Shown in pieces: positions 54,445 to 64,000 of a stretch of DNA of 64,000 nucleotides. Each line of letters begins with the position of its first letter. Positions within the stretch are counted from its first letter, which is position 1. A model generated the notes under the pieces. That model saw only the letters and a list, made by a program, of their open reading frames with translations. It was not told where the DNA came from and ran no database searches. Source of the stretch: Dichetophora obliterata. Its lineage: Eukaryota; Arthropoda; Insecta; Diptera; Sciomyzidae. A program made the translations under genes and the position numbers. The DNA lies in contig OY986439.1 of assembly GCA_963920525.1 (NCBI GenBank), positions 32,743,819-32,807,818 of the forward strand, read 5' to 3'.

Positions 54445-54886
54445 TTGTTATTGTTTATTTTTTAAATAATTAATTAGATGTCATTGCCATTTGTCAATAT
54501 GAAAAATTTTACATAAGCTGAGTAGTGCTGGATACTGATATAACTTTTCATGGATACCGCATTGCATTTTATGAGATTTTGTATTAGATTTTGTTGAAAT
54601 CACAAGATTTTAAAATCTTAAACTTGTATAGAAAACTCTGTCGATTTCAATATGGATTTTACGAAATCTCACAAAATCTCAAGATTTCGAGTAGATGGAA
54701 ACATAGTATAAGATAAGTTGTTGGTTGGACGTTTCTTATGTGACCCCTTTAGTTTGACGTATTTCCGGCACTCTTTATATTATTTTTTTATAATAAACCA
54801 CACTTTTTCGAACCATATCAATTTTTTGATCAAACTCCCTTCTCTTTTTTTCACTATAGAAAAACTGAAATGGCGGTTCAATGTAC

Positions 54887-55009
54887 TAGAGATGTCAGTT
54901 TTCAAAAACCACGATTCATCGACTATTTATACATCGAGTGGATAATTTTCGATGCATAGAAGTAAAACATCGATATTTTCGATGCATCGATGTTTTTCCG
55001 ACGTCTCTA
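54887..55009. mobile_element. CATCGAT-rich MITE at the 5' side of NUDCD1
   Basis: Ends TAGAGATGTC and GACGTCTCTA are inverted. The interior is rich in CATCGAT/ATCGATA-like words (CATCGATATTTTCGATGC, ATCGATGTTTTTCCG). No target duplication was seen. It ends 46 bp before the NUDCD1 ATG, so it probably supplies 5' UTR or promoter sequence. Confidence 0.55.
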
Positions 55010-55055
55010 TTCCATTCCGAGACATAAATGAGTAACATAAACTTATTTACAAAAA

Positions 55056-56919
55056 ATGAAAATTGTTGAACTTCGCCAAGATCGCAATTTTATTCGCAAA
55101 AACTTCGATGGCTATAAGCTTTCATTGGAGCCGCTGCCACTGCTAACACGGGAACTAAAAGTGCCACCACAAAAGTCGGTTGCATCTGAAGAACAATATT
55201 CCTTGCTCCATGCTGAACTGTTTTCCTTGCAAAACTTGCTGCAAGCTGATCCGTGGGAACGCAATACTGTCTATTATGTCAATAGCTTGGGAGAAGTGGT
55301 GCGAAGTGCTTATTTTGTAAATACGGGGCGTCCGCAGGAGTTGGAGATTGTATTTCGGCTAGGCGATGGTCTGGAAAATATTCCAAGTCAGCGTATTCAA
55401 GGCGACTACAACTATTCATTTCGCTTTATTTCGGAGAAGTATTGCGTATTGTGCGATGGTCTTAATCAGCTTCTGTTGCTTGACACAGGCGATCGTCTTA
55501 AGGCTGTGCAATGGAAGCAAGTGGCAGCTACCAGTATCTGTGAAAATGGTAAGAAACGTAATTTCATGATATACGATTGTCGCTTAGATATCATCAACGA
55601 ACAAAAGAGAGTATCGTGTGCGCTTGGTCACGTGGCACGTCTTGATTCTGAAAATATAACTAGCTGCATACACGTAATGCAGCTACATTTGGCTAAATGG
55701 TTGCAGAATGTGGATAGTGGAAACTGGCAATTCAGCATTGTCGATATGCTACAGGGTAAGGGTTCACTTTACTACTGTGCCTTCGAGCCAAAGGCAGATT
55801 TCTTAGTTATAAGCTCAAACCAGGAATTTAGTTTTGGAGCTCAAAGAAGGCCATCAATGGTTGGAGAACAGATCACACGCACACAACTACATGACGAATC
55901 GGTTGAAGTTAAAGGATTTACTTGGCGTCAGTCTGATGATGATGTAGTGATAAAGTTTGACTCACGCGAGGGCAAGACGAAAGCGGACTACATTATAAAG
56001 TGTACTACTCAGAAATTAACTGTAAAATGCAATGAAGAATTGGTGTTTGACAAAGCCTTATATGAAAGCGTAGACACAGATTTAACAACGTGGTCATTTG
56101 TAAGAAGTGTTTTATTTACATATTGAATATAATTCAATACGATTTTATTTATTTTGCTTACGTTAGGAAAATAATCATCTTCAAGTCACACTCGTAAAAT
56201 CACGGTCTGGCATGCTTTGGCCTGCGATACTTGCAGCAGAGATAGGTCCAAAGGAATCCTGCGACGAAAATAACCCCACCGCTTTGCCTATGGAGCAGAA
56301 ACCTGTAGTCAATTTAGAGGCGCCGGTAGAAGATTGTGATTTTCCAATTTACGGTATCGACGTTGATAACAGAATTTGTAAGGACAATTCATATATATTT
56401 TTGTGTATCTTAAATTTTCACATATTCCATGCAGTGCGTTTTGATATTGGCTCAAAAGAAATAACACATTCCGTATTTCTTGGCTCTACACCGCCGTTGT
56501 TTGCACCAACGCTACGTGCTGGTTTTCCAGCAGCAATTGCTACTCGTCAAGATGTTGATGTCTCGCTCTGGTTGCAACAATGTAACCCAAGCAAGCCCGA
56601 GGAATGGTCGCTGCGTCACGAAGGCAATTTGCATGCTTTTGGCTACATTCAAGCATCCAAACAAGAAAAGAAATTTATTGACTGTGCTCCGGATTTAAGT
56701 TATGCTCTTATTTGTGAATCACATCGTCATCTTTTCTTATATAGATCTAGCAATGACAGTGCAAGTGGATTGAGAAATCGGGCTGGACTTCAAATAACAA
56801 TTGGCAAACAACAGTTAATTGGTCTCGAAGATTATGGCGAGGTGCTCGGTATTGCAACATCTACAGATGTAGTCGCACTGCTCACCGAAAAACACTTGCT
56901 TTATTTGCAAATAATTTAA
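55056..56919 (+). CDS. NUDCD1: NUDCD1-like NudC/CS-domain protein
   Basis: Two exons: 55056-56099 and 56167-56919, with a 67-bp phase-0 intron (GTAAGA...TTAG). The protein has 597-598 residues, close to vertebrate NUDCD1 (about 580). The start ATG follows an in-frame stop and is the first in frame. Residues about 1-275 form the N-terminal region typical of the family. The CS (p23/Hsp20-like) domain starts around residue 285 with KGFTWRQSDDDVVIKF and continues across the intron into LQVTLVKSRSGMLWPAIL. The C-terminal region ends with LLTEKHLLYLQII. NudC-family CS proteins act as Hsp90-linked co-chaperones for particular client proteins; the precise role in flies is not evident here. A MITE lies 46 bp upstream. 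Candidate AATAAA signals at 57081 and 57125 lie in or just after another MITE. Confidence 0.92.
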
Positions 56920-56993
56920 AATTAAGCTGTATGTAATGTGGCATAGACTTTTTTACAATCTTAAAGTAAGCCTGAGTTCCTAAATGCATTTAT

Positions 56994-57103
56994 GCAATGC
57001 ATCAGTGTGCTTTATTTTCAATTGGTGCTAAGTTTAAATACGAAAACTGCGCAACTCTGTTGATATTCTTACCAATTCAAAATAAAACACACTGATGCAT
57101 TGC
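56994..57103. mobile_element. hairpin MITE, GCAATGCATCAGTGTG family
   Basis: GCAATGCATCAGTGTGCTTT and the complement of AAAACACACTGATGCATTGC form arms of about 34 bp around a short centre. It lies in the NUDCD1 3' region and contains an AATAAA (57081-57086) that could serve as its poly(A) signal. Confidence 0.7.
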
Positions 57104-57603
57104 TCCATAAAAACCAGCACAGTAAATAAATGCGTAAAAAAGAATGAAGGTGATAATTTTTTGTCATTGTTCTCAGTTTTACAATACTAGGAGCTTTACA
57201 AACCAAGGCTTGAGCATGCCACCAAGTGCTATTTCAAACGGCTTGCATTCGATTTCAAAATATTACTAACACACGATTTATTTGGATAAATACATCATTT
57301 AAATTTTTATTCAACACAAAATTTACATACGCTTTGGTTATTTTATTAAAACTATTTAAGACCAACATTTTAATCAAGATAAAATTAACTAATTGAAATA
57401 AGTGAGTATTCTATCAAGCCGTGACATAATTTCATATATTGCTCCTTTCTGCTTGAAGTTATGATCACATTTGAGAGAGATAAAACAAATAAAGAATTTG
57501 TTACACTTTTAAAAAAATTGCAATAAATACTATTTAATTTGAAGATTCTTCATTAACTGCTCCAATTGAGAGAACATTCATTGTATGGAAGTCCTCATTT
57601 TTT

Positions 57604-57861
57604 CTAACCTTCAGTTATACTGTTTCCCCAGTTTTTAGCAATCATTAAAATTGCTTTCTGATTCAACTTTGGACCAATTAGAGGATTCATTTGCGACATA
57701 TAGCAGCATAGCCAGAAGAGCCAACATGTGGCTGCTGTTAGCATCAGGATGCATCGTATGAGTCCTTGGTGTGGACCTTTAGGTGTTATTAGTGGTATTC
57801 CAATACCAACGCCACCCCAGAGAGCGGTGAACAACATCAGTGGAATGAATGCAGCGCCCAT
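57604..57861 (-). CDS. VhaM9.7: V-type proton ATPase subunit e (VhaM9.7-like)
   Basis: An 85-residue, very hydrophobic protein starting at an ATG (57861-57859). Subunit e is a small membrane component of the V0 sector of the vacuolar proton pump, which acidifies endosomes, lysosomes and secretory vesicles and energises epithelial membranes. Family features visible: N-terminal MGAAFIPLMLFTALWG, a first membrane span (about 5-26), ITPKGPHQGLI linker, second span LMLTAATCWLFWLCCYMSQM (about 39-58), and NPLIGPKL after it. The length is typical. It faces NUDCD1 tail to tail, 684 bp away. Flies have several VhaM9.7 paralogues and I cannot tell which this is. A partial duplicate lies at 58833-58931. 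Confidence 0.96.
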   Translation of the reverse strand: MGAAFIPLMLFTALWGGVGIGIPLITPKGPHQGLIRCILMLTAATCWLFWLCCYMSQMNPLIGPKLNQKAILMIAKNWGNSITEG

Positions 57862-58356
57862 GTTGAAAACTTATTATGTTTTTTATATCTGAATTTAATT
57901 TTTTCTGACAAAGAATTAAATCGATTGCGAGAAAAACTATTTGGCTTATGTACACATCAACAAATTCACTACAAAAATTACATATATCATATGTCGTCAC
58001 ACAGTGGTGCAAGCTACTGAACACATAAAATCGTAAGCTATACGATAAGTAGTGTTCACGTTGATCAAATTGGCTTCAAATAAGTCTTTCTACGCAGGCG
58101 TTCATTTTAAGAAGCGAAAACTTTGCGATGACGGACGAATAATTTTATATTCCATTGATAGATAAAGCAGAATAAATGCATTAAGATTATAATTTTTTTA
58201 TTTAGAAAAAATTAATGCTTTTCCAATTGAATTATTATTTCTGTAGGTGTATCACCTCTCTGCAGACAATGGCAAACCTCAGAGAGTAGAAACTGTCATG
58301 TAAAGCTTCTTGAGAACATAAGTTTGGAGTCGGCATTAAGCTCGTAGGGCAACATA
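57862..58356. other. upstream region of the V-ATPase e gene
   Basis: No coding sequence. A GTGTTCACGTTGATCAAATTGG stretch at about 58053 resembles the repeated GTGTTCACA motif of 51 kb. The 5' UTR and promoter of the V-ATPase gene should lie here, but no element could be identified with confidence. Confidence 0.4.
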
Positions 58357-58517
58357 GGCCGCATTCTAGCCGAAAAAGTGCTCAAGAACTGTTCCACAAC
58401 TTTCGGGCTGAATGGTATGCTCTCACAGAACATGTTCCTTGAGATGTCACAATTTATATAGCGAAAATATTTTATGCTACTTCGCTACTTGAGCACTTTT
58501 TCGGCTAGAATGCGGCC
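58357..58517. mobile_element. MITE, GGCCGCATTCTAGCCG family
   Basis: Perfect inverted ends of 30 bp: GGCCGCATTCTAGCCGAAAA... mirrored by ...TTTTCGGCTAGAATGCGGCC. 161 bp, non-coding. Target duplication not clear. Confidence 0.82.
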
Positions 58518-58832
58518 ATACATAATCAATAGAAGCTCTGTCAAAGTCCTTTCAAGGACTGAAAACAGCTGATTAAAGATATATGACCCTTTTTCAATGT
58601 TTTTCAATAAAAATTTCCGGATTAAAAATTTAAACTTTTGAGAGGGAGGATACCATTTTTTCGAGTACGAGAATTCTTTTCGCACAAAAAATTATAAAAC
58701 TTGCGAAATGAACTTAAAACGAAGAGGAAAAATTTTTCTTATATCAAAACTTTATTTTGGAACATTTGAAGAACTCTAATATTTAATATTTTTTTGCGAA
58801 TTATTTGGATTTTGACCTTCTTAATCCAAATC

Positions 58833-58931
58833 TGAATGCATATAGCAGCATAGCCAGAAGAACCAACATCTGGCTGCTATTAGCATCAGCATGCATCGTA
58901 TGAGTCCTTGATGTAGACCTTTTGGTGTTGG
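58833..58931 (-). pseudogene. partial duplicate of V-ATPase subunit e
   Basis: About 95 bp matches the middle of the intact gene (57694-57790) with few changes: GCATATAGCAGCATAGCCAG, ATGCATCGTATGAGTCCTTG. On the minus strand it still reads HQGLIRCMLMLIAA then CWFFWLCCYM, i.e. the second membrane span. Both N- and C-terminal parts are absent. It lies 972 bp from the functional gene in the same orientation, so it is probably a tandem duplication remnant. Confidence 0.85.
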
Positions 58932-58944
58932 ATTTCATGCCGCC

Positions 58945-59130
58945 CGCAATTGTTTTAGGAGTTATAGGCCTCCAAAGTTGGAAAAAATGGCCTAAAAATC
59001 TAGCTGATTTGTTTCAGTTCTCCAACAAAACTATACTTATGGTTATTAAAAGAAAGGTAATGCGAGTATATATTCAACGAGGTATCAAACATAAAAATGC
59101 ATGCATAACTTTTTAAGATATAACCCTTTT
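58945..59130 (+). repeat. dispersed repeat, GAGGTATCAAACATAAAAATGC family (copy 1)
   Basis: TTCAACGAGGTATCAAACAT, AAAAATGC.TGCATAACTTTT and AAAATGGCCTAAAAATCTAG recur in reverse at 63505-63695. The open frame across this copy is not conserved in the other. Confidence 0.75.
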
Positions 59131-59324
59131 CATACTTAAAATCGCGCGGTTTTTTCAACAATTTTCATAAAATTAAGCTGCACAGCATTTACTTATTTAT
59201 TTAACAAGATCACATATATGTGGATTTTGAAGAAATAAGGCTTTTATTTAATCTCATCACTTAAATCACTATCACATTATGAAAAAGTCTACATGTATTT
59301 AGTTTTATCTTTTTTTATAGGAGT

Positions 59325-59530
59325 CCTTTGGCTGCTGCTTAGGGATTTCAACCCTGGATTACACCGTCTTAGGGATTACACCGGCTTCACTGCCTGCAGA
59401 ACTTCTGGGTATAGTTATCTTTTTAATAGGTGGCCTTCAGCCGCTGTTCAGGGATTCAATCCTTAGTAAGTCCAAAACCGGCTCCGCTGCCTGCAGTACG
59501 AGTACTTCTGGTTATAATTGTCTTTTTAAA
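59325..59530 (+). repeat. tandem repeat of about 100 bp, two units
   Basis: Both units contain CCGGCT(T/C)C(A/G)CTGCCTGCAG, an ACTTCTGG motif and ATAGTTATCTTTTTAA / ATAATTGTCTTTTTAA. The same words appear in the centre of the element at 45504-46107. Confidence 0.65.
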
Positions 59531-62500
59531 AGGAAAACCGCTAGTTTTTCAGACAAGTACTTTTAGCATGTAACGATCTGTTCAATTCAATTCAACAAAA
59601 AGAGTCAATATTTGTCTCGCTCTAACACATACATTTATAATGACTTATGCCATTAATTATTGATCTTCACAATACTAATTGATTTAAAGACAATTTGATA
59701 TATATAATTAACAAAAATATATAATATTATTAAAATTTATAGCTGTAAAATATGTATTATATACCTATTTATACAATTAACAGCCAAAGTTGTTTTTTGA
59801 GGGGAAAACACTTAGTTTGCACCAGCAACTTACGCCATAGATAATTTCTAGGCAGTATTTTAGATTTTACATTAAAATTGGTTAATATTTGTTCATTTGC
59901 ACAATTTCTATGATCTTTTAAACTTTACTAAGCTGGATTTTTTTAATTTTAAATCACCACTCGCAATTCAGTTTTTACGCACTTCTTGACTAAAAATTCA
60001 CCGATCGCTTGAAGATCTGAAAGAGACTAATTTGTCTACAAACGTCTATATAATGACTTGACAGGTTATAATCATCTGATTAAAGATGATTAGTTATCTG
60101 GTGCCAATTCTGGAGATAAAAGAAATTAATAACAAACAAAATTGCTTGTAATTTTTATGAAAAGATTTAAATGCACCTTTTAAATCGATTGGCACCAGAA
60201 TTGAATAATTTGAATTACAATAAAAATTTAATTTATTAACCCAAATGCTTATGCGCTCAAATTCATCTAACGCAAAAATTAAAGAAATTTGGATAAATAT
60301 ATTTAATTAACATTTTACTTACATATTTTGTAGACGAAGTTGTTTGAAACAATTGAATTTAAATAAAAACTAAAACTTTATTAACTTGTTTTGAATATTA
60401 ATTTCTTTACTTAGGCAAAAATGAACTTGTCACTTGAACTTATATATTTAAAAAAGAACATTTAACTTGGTTAGATCAAACAGCTAATTTAAATTTACAG
60501 GATTTATGTATTCGTTTAAGCCGCAAAAGCGCTTTTGTCCCATATATTTGTATATACATATAGGTGCGCAAAAATAAATACTTTACAACAAAAAGAAAAC
60601 AAAGAATTGAATTGCAGTGTGGTGAGCTACATTTTGACCCATAGATGGTGCTTTTTTTAAAATTTAAAAATTCAAATACAGAATAAAATATACAAAATAA
60701 AAACAAATAATTTGGCTACAAGCGCCTGTACAAGATAATGATATTTTCGGCCCTTGCTCATCGGCTAATGAGGCTGGAAGTTTTTGTAGCCTATCACCTA
60801 AGAACATTTAATACAGCAAATCCAACTTTAAGTTGCGTGCATTGGAAAGGTTTAAGCTATGGATACATAAAACTTAAAAAAAAGTGATACAAAGATAAAG
60901 AAAGTCAGTAAAATAGATAACAAAACGGAAGCTTGAGCTCGATTTAATGTTGTTGTTGAGCACTGCCAACATTGCAACCCCATCCATGATCATATTGAAC
61001 ACAGAAAATCTAAAAAAATATATCCGAAAGACGATCCCGAAAATTATTTCATAAATTTACAGACGTATTTATTTATACTTAAATCATTTAACTTAAAATT
61101 TTATCTAGCACTAAGTTTTTTTTATGAATCTGTTGTTTTTTATTTAAATTGTTACTTTTAGTTTCTGTTGTAAATTATTGTATTGTTGCATTTAAAAGAA
61201 TCAATCTTATATGCTAATATTTTTTATCAATAAACTAAACTAAAACTATTTTCAAAATAATTTATTGCTTTTATTTAAACAATTATTCATACCAAAATCA
61301 TCTTAAATTCAAGCAAATTTATTATTATTAAATACAAATGTGCTACAATTATAGCAAAAAACAACATAAATTTAAATTTAAAAAAAAATCTTAAATTTGT
61401 TTAATAATAAGTAAGTAGCAATAAATTTAGTAGCAATTAATTAAACAAAGTAAGAATGTTGGTTTTATATAAACGAATAAGAAGAGCATTGTTTTATTTT
61501 TCGCAACAAACTATTCCAAGATTAACACCAAAATAAATCTAGCCGGTTTGTTTTGCTTTATTTCCTTTTTAAATTAGAATGATTTAAGTTATTGCTTTGA
61601 TTCAACTATTCTCTTCTTTACTTTATTAAAAACATTTGTTGTTGTTGCTTTTATCTTCCAGTCTTATGAAGAAATGAAGAGACAAGTTTTTTTTCGAAAA
61701 ATAAAAGTAAGAGAAATGGACTTGCTTTGTTAAAATCCATTGTTAAATCGATGAAAGATCTTTCATGTTTTTGAGAAAGGTAAATATTTACTTTACGTTG
61801 TCGAGCTAAAATGACGGAACATTTTTTTAAATTTTTCTTTTTGTTATACTAAATTTAACTCAAAATCACGACGATAGTTGATTTTTAGCATTGATGTAAG
61901 AGCTTTGTTACCAATTTTGTTAACAGTGTCTTAGTGACACGCTCGCTGAAGTGAATTTAAAGCTAGCAACTTTATTGCGCGGTTTATTCTATATTTTAGA
62001 AAATTAGGTGAATACATTGTATTTTTTGTTTTTATGTACCTATAGCACTGCGATCAAAAACAACTACAAAATCACTCATATTTAAATTAACTATATAGAT
62101 TTAATAAGATTTATTTTTATAATTTAGATTTGTTTAAAGTTCTGTTTTGCTTCATTTTTACTAATTACTTAGATTATGATTAAATTTAGATAAGTTTATT
62201 TTAGCATAAATTTTAAGTTTAAGTTAATTTTTAATAAAAACTTAAGTTATATTAGAATTTATAATAGTTTATTTTAGAACTATTTTTCAGCTTAAGTTCA
62301 TTGCTGCTTTTGCTGTTTAAGTTTAGATTTATTAAGCTATTTATTTACTTTATTAAGCTTTTTTTAGTGGTGGAATTTGAACGATCACTTCACTATGTAA
62401 TACATAGGTACATGTTTAACTTTTAATAACCACCTTTTTAGTTTTAACTTATTAAGTCTAATGCTAGCTACTATTTAGTTTTATAAAGATAGTTTTTGTT

Positions 62501-63500
62501 TCAATTAACATTCATTTCTTATAACGATTTAAAATTTTTTTTTTAAAGAATTTATGTTTCTGCATTTTTTAACAACTAATACCTCACTTGCTACTACTAA
62601 ACTGCGTTAAAACTAGTTATGCTGAAGTTATGCTGCTTAAGCTGATGACCGTCGAGTACTAACTTTGTGCTCTTATGCCCTTTCCCTTTTATTTATTTTT
62701 ATGAAAGAATCTGCTTTGTGCAAGCTGAAAGCTTTCATGACGTTTTCTTTGATGCCAAATCTAGAAAGATTTTAATATATATTTTGTATATGATTTTAAT
62801 TGAAAATACGATTAACTAATTGATAAAAATTGAAATTTACCCTTTTGGGAGATAGCACAGTTAATGAAATTTTGTTAAAAATTTTAATCAAGAATCTTCT
62901 CGCCAATTTAAACTTCCATCTGTATGGTTTTCATAAAAAAAATAAAATTAGGTTAAGAAAACAACTTAAATAGAACATGGAAATAGCACATACTTTACGC
63001 TTAAAATATCCGTGTTCTTTGATCGATACTTGATTATATTTTTGAGCAATCATTACCAATATCAAGACATTTAATTGAGTTAAACTAACCGGTAAATATT
63101 TTAGCATTTGATATATTTAAACAAATTAAAAACTCTTACTTGTAAGACCGACTTAACACTTAGTTTGATTTAATGAAAAGAAATAAATATTTCGAAAAAT
63201 TAGATTTTTGTAGGACCTTTTTTAGAGACGGCTGATCAAGAAAAGAACGTTTTTGTCTTGCGATTAGATCACGAGTTTTAAGCTAATAGCATTTCTCATA
63301 AAAATATGACTTAATAGCGTAAAATTTCCAATAAATATTTTGAATTGGTAGCAAAAAGGCAATTAAAAATATTCGTATTGCTGTGGTGAATATCTTTTGA
63401 CACCTAGATGGAACTGGTTTTTTTTTTTAAAATCATAATATCTAAAATACCGAAAATAACTTATTTTTGTTTGTTTTTGGCTACAAGCGCCAGTACATTC
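59531..63500. other. AT-rich DNA without recognisable genes
   Basis: Nearly 4 kb with very low GC and many TTTAA-type words. GGCTACAAGCGCCTGTAC at 60714-60731 is repeated as GGCTACAAGCGCCAGTAC at 63479-63496, the latter next to the dispersed repeat. It could be intron or UTR of a gene beyond the window, but nothing here proves it. Confidence 0.45.
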
Positions 63501-63504
63501 TAAA

Positions 63505-63695
63505 TATAGAAAGAGTTATTTCTTGAAAAGTTATGCAAGCATTTTTATGTTTGATACCTCGTTGAATAGATACGTGTGTTACCTCTCTTTCTTTGATACC
63601 CATAAAGTTTAGTTTTATTGGAAAAAAGCAAGATTTTTAGGCCTTTTTCAATTTTGGACACCTGTAACCTCTAAACCAATTGCGAGCGTCCTAAA
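63505..63695 (-). repeat. dispersed repeat, GAGGTATCAAACATAAAAATGC family (copy 2)
   Basis: Reverse-complement copy of 58945-59130 with GCATTTTTATGTTTGATACCTC and GGTTACAGGTGTCC in its extra part (minus strand). Confidence 0.7.
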
Positions 63696-63819
63696 TTTTT
63701 TCAGATTTGGACTTAGGAGGCCAAAATCCATATGATCCACACAAAATATTAACAAAGAGAGTTGTTGCTATTCTTGAATTGTTCCAATTTTTTTGTTGAT
63801 TCTAGAAGAAGTGAAATCA

Positions 63820-63949
63820 GGGGCCGAATTACAGCATCAAACAAAATGCACTGGAATGCATCTGTGCAAAATTACGAAGGGCACGACGAGATAAGTGCAT
63901 ATAAATCTGAAACAATTTTGCTCAATCACGGATGCTGTAATTTGGCCCC
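63820..63949. mobile_element. hairpin MITE, GGGGCCGAATTA family (copy 2)
   Basis: GGGGCCGAATTACAGCATC on the left, GGATGCTGTAATTTGGCCCC on the right, as in 17751-17853. Here the centre is about 30 bp longer. Confidence 0.75.
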
Positions 63950-64000
63950 AGTAATTATTTACTTAAATCATAAATTTAAAACATTTTATTAGAAAAAATT

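Larger units (their letters stand above)
52891..54708. mobile_element. DNA transposon split by a LINE
   Basis: The ends TACTATGTTTCCATCTACTC and the exact complement (continuing for about 37 bp) are inverted repeats. A TA at each edge may be the target site. Related inner motifs GGTTTCCATCTA and GAGATTTTG recur near both ends. Removing the LINE at 53211-54444 leaves about 570 bp with no transposase, so it is a non-autonomous element. Confidence 0.8.

Noticed and set aside
56100..56126. NUDCD1 exon 1 continuing to the stop at 56126
   Set aside because: GTAAGA at 56100 is a good donor, and joining to 56167 restores the CS-domain sequence in phase with the second exon.
57779..58024. 81-residue minus-strand frame overlapping the V-ATPase e start
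   Set aside because: Out of frame with the conserved protein. It mostly covers the 5' UTR region.

Overview
The window is AT-rich, intron-bearing insect nuclear DNA, most likely from a higher dipteran. A tephritid-like fly is my guess from the protein flavour and repeat load; no species can be read from the sequence. Only three host genes are supported, all between about 46 and 58 kb: the tRNA cytosine methyltransferase Dnmt2 (minus, one intron), a NUDCD1-type NudC/CS-domain protein (plus, one intron), and V-ATPase subunit e (VhaM9.7-like, minus, intronless CDS). The last two are tail to tail. They have no evident pathway in common; they look like ordinary housekeeping neighbours inside repeat-rich DNA.

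The rest is a dense graveyard of mobile elements. 1-10.4 kb: a P/THAP9-like transposon remnant with a long-TIR MITE inside it, several other MITEs, an AT-rich hAT-like element, and a TIR element carrying GC-rich CGATTCGC tandem repeats. 10.8-13.7 kb: minisatellites hosting a decayed mariner (transposase frame mostly open, start codon lost), followed by a Tc1-like element whose interior is inverted. 17-25.5 kb: MITEs, a hAT-like element with 8-bp target duplications, and a 3-kb hAT-like composite that contains a further MITE and a foldback element built from 48-bp repeats. 26.8-39 kb: a broken transposon-derived gene between inverted repeats, LINE fragments, tRNA-related SINE pieces, an inverted-repeat element with AAAAGTCCG motifs, and a LINE 3' end with its poly(A) tail. 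39.5-45.3 kb: a second P-like copy and a nest of MITEs. 45.5-52 kb: more MITEs around Dnmt2 and a piggyBac remnant. 52.4-54.7 kb: a dispersed repeat abutting a DNA transposon split by a 5'-truncated LINE. 58-64 kb: a partial V-ATPase e duplicate, further repeats, and about 4 kb of AT-rich DNA with nothing recognisable.

The most informative signal is insertion history. Five copies of one CATGG-ended MITE family carry readable 8-bp target duplications, four of them perfect or nearly so. Several are nested in other elements, so the order of insertion can be reconstructed. In two copies the inner part of the TIR differs between copies but matches between the two ends of each copy. No bacterial-type system, CRISPR array, virus or toxin locus was found.
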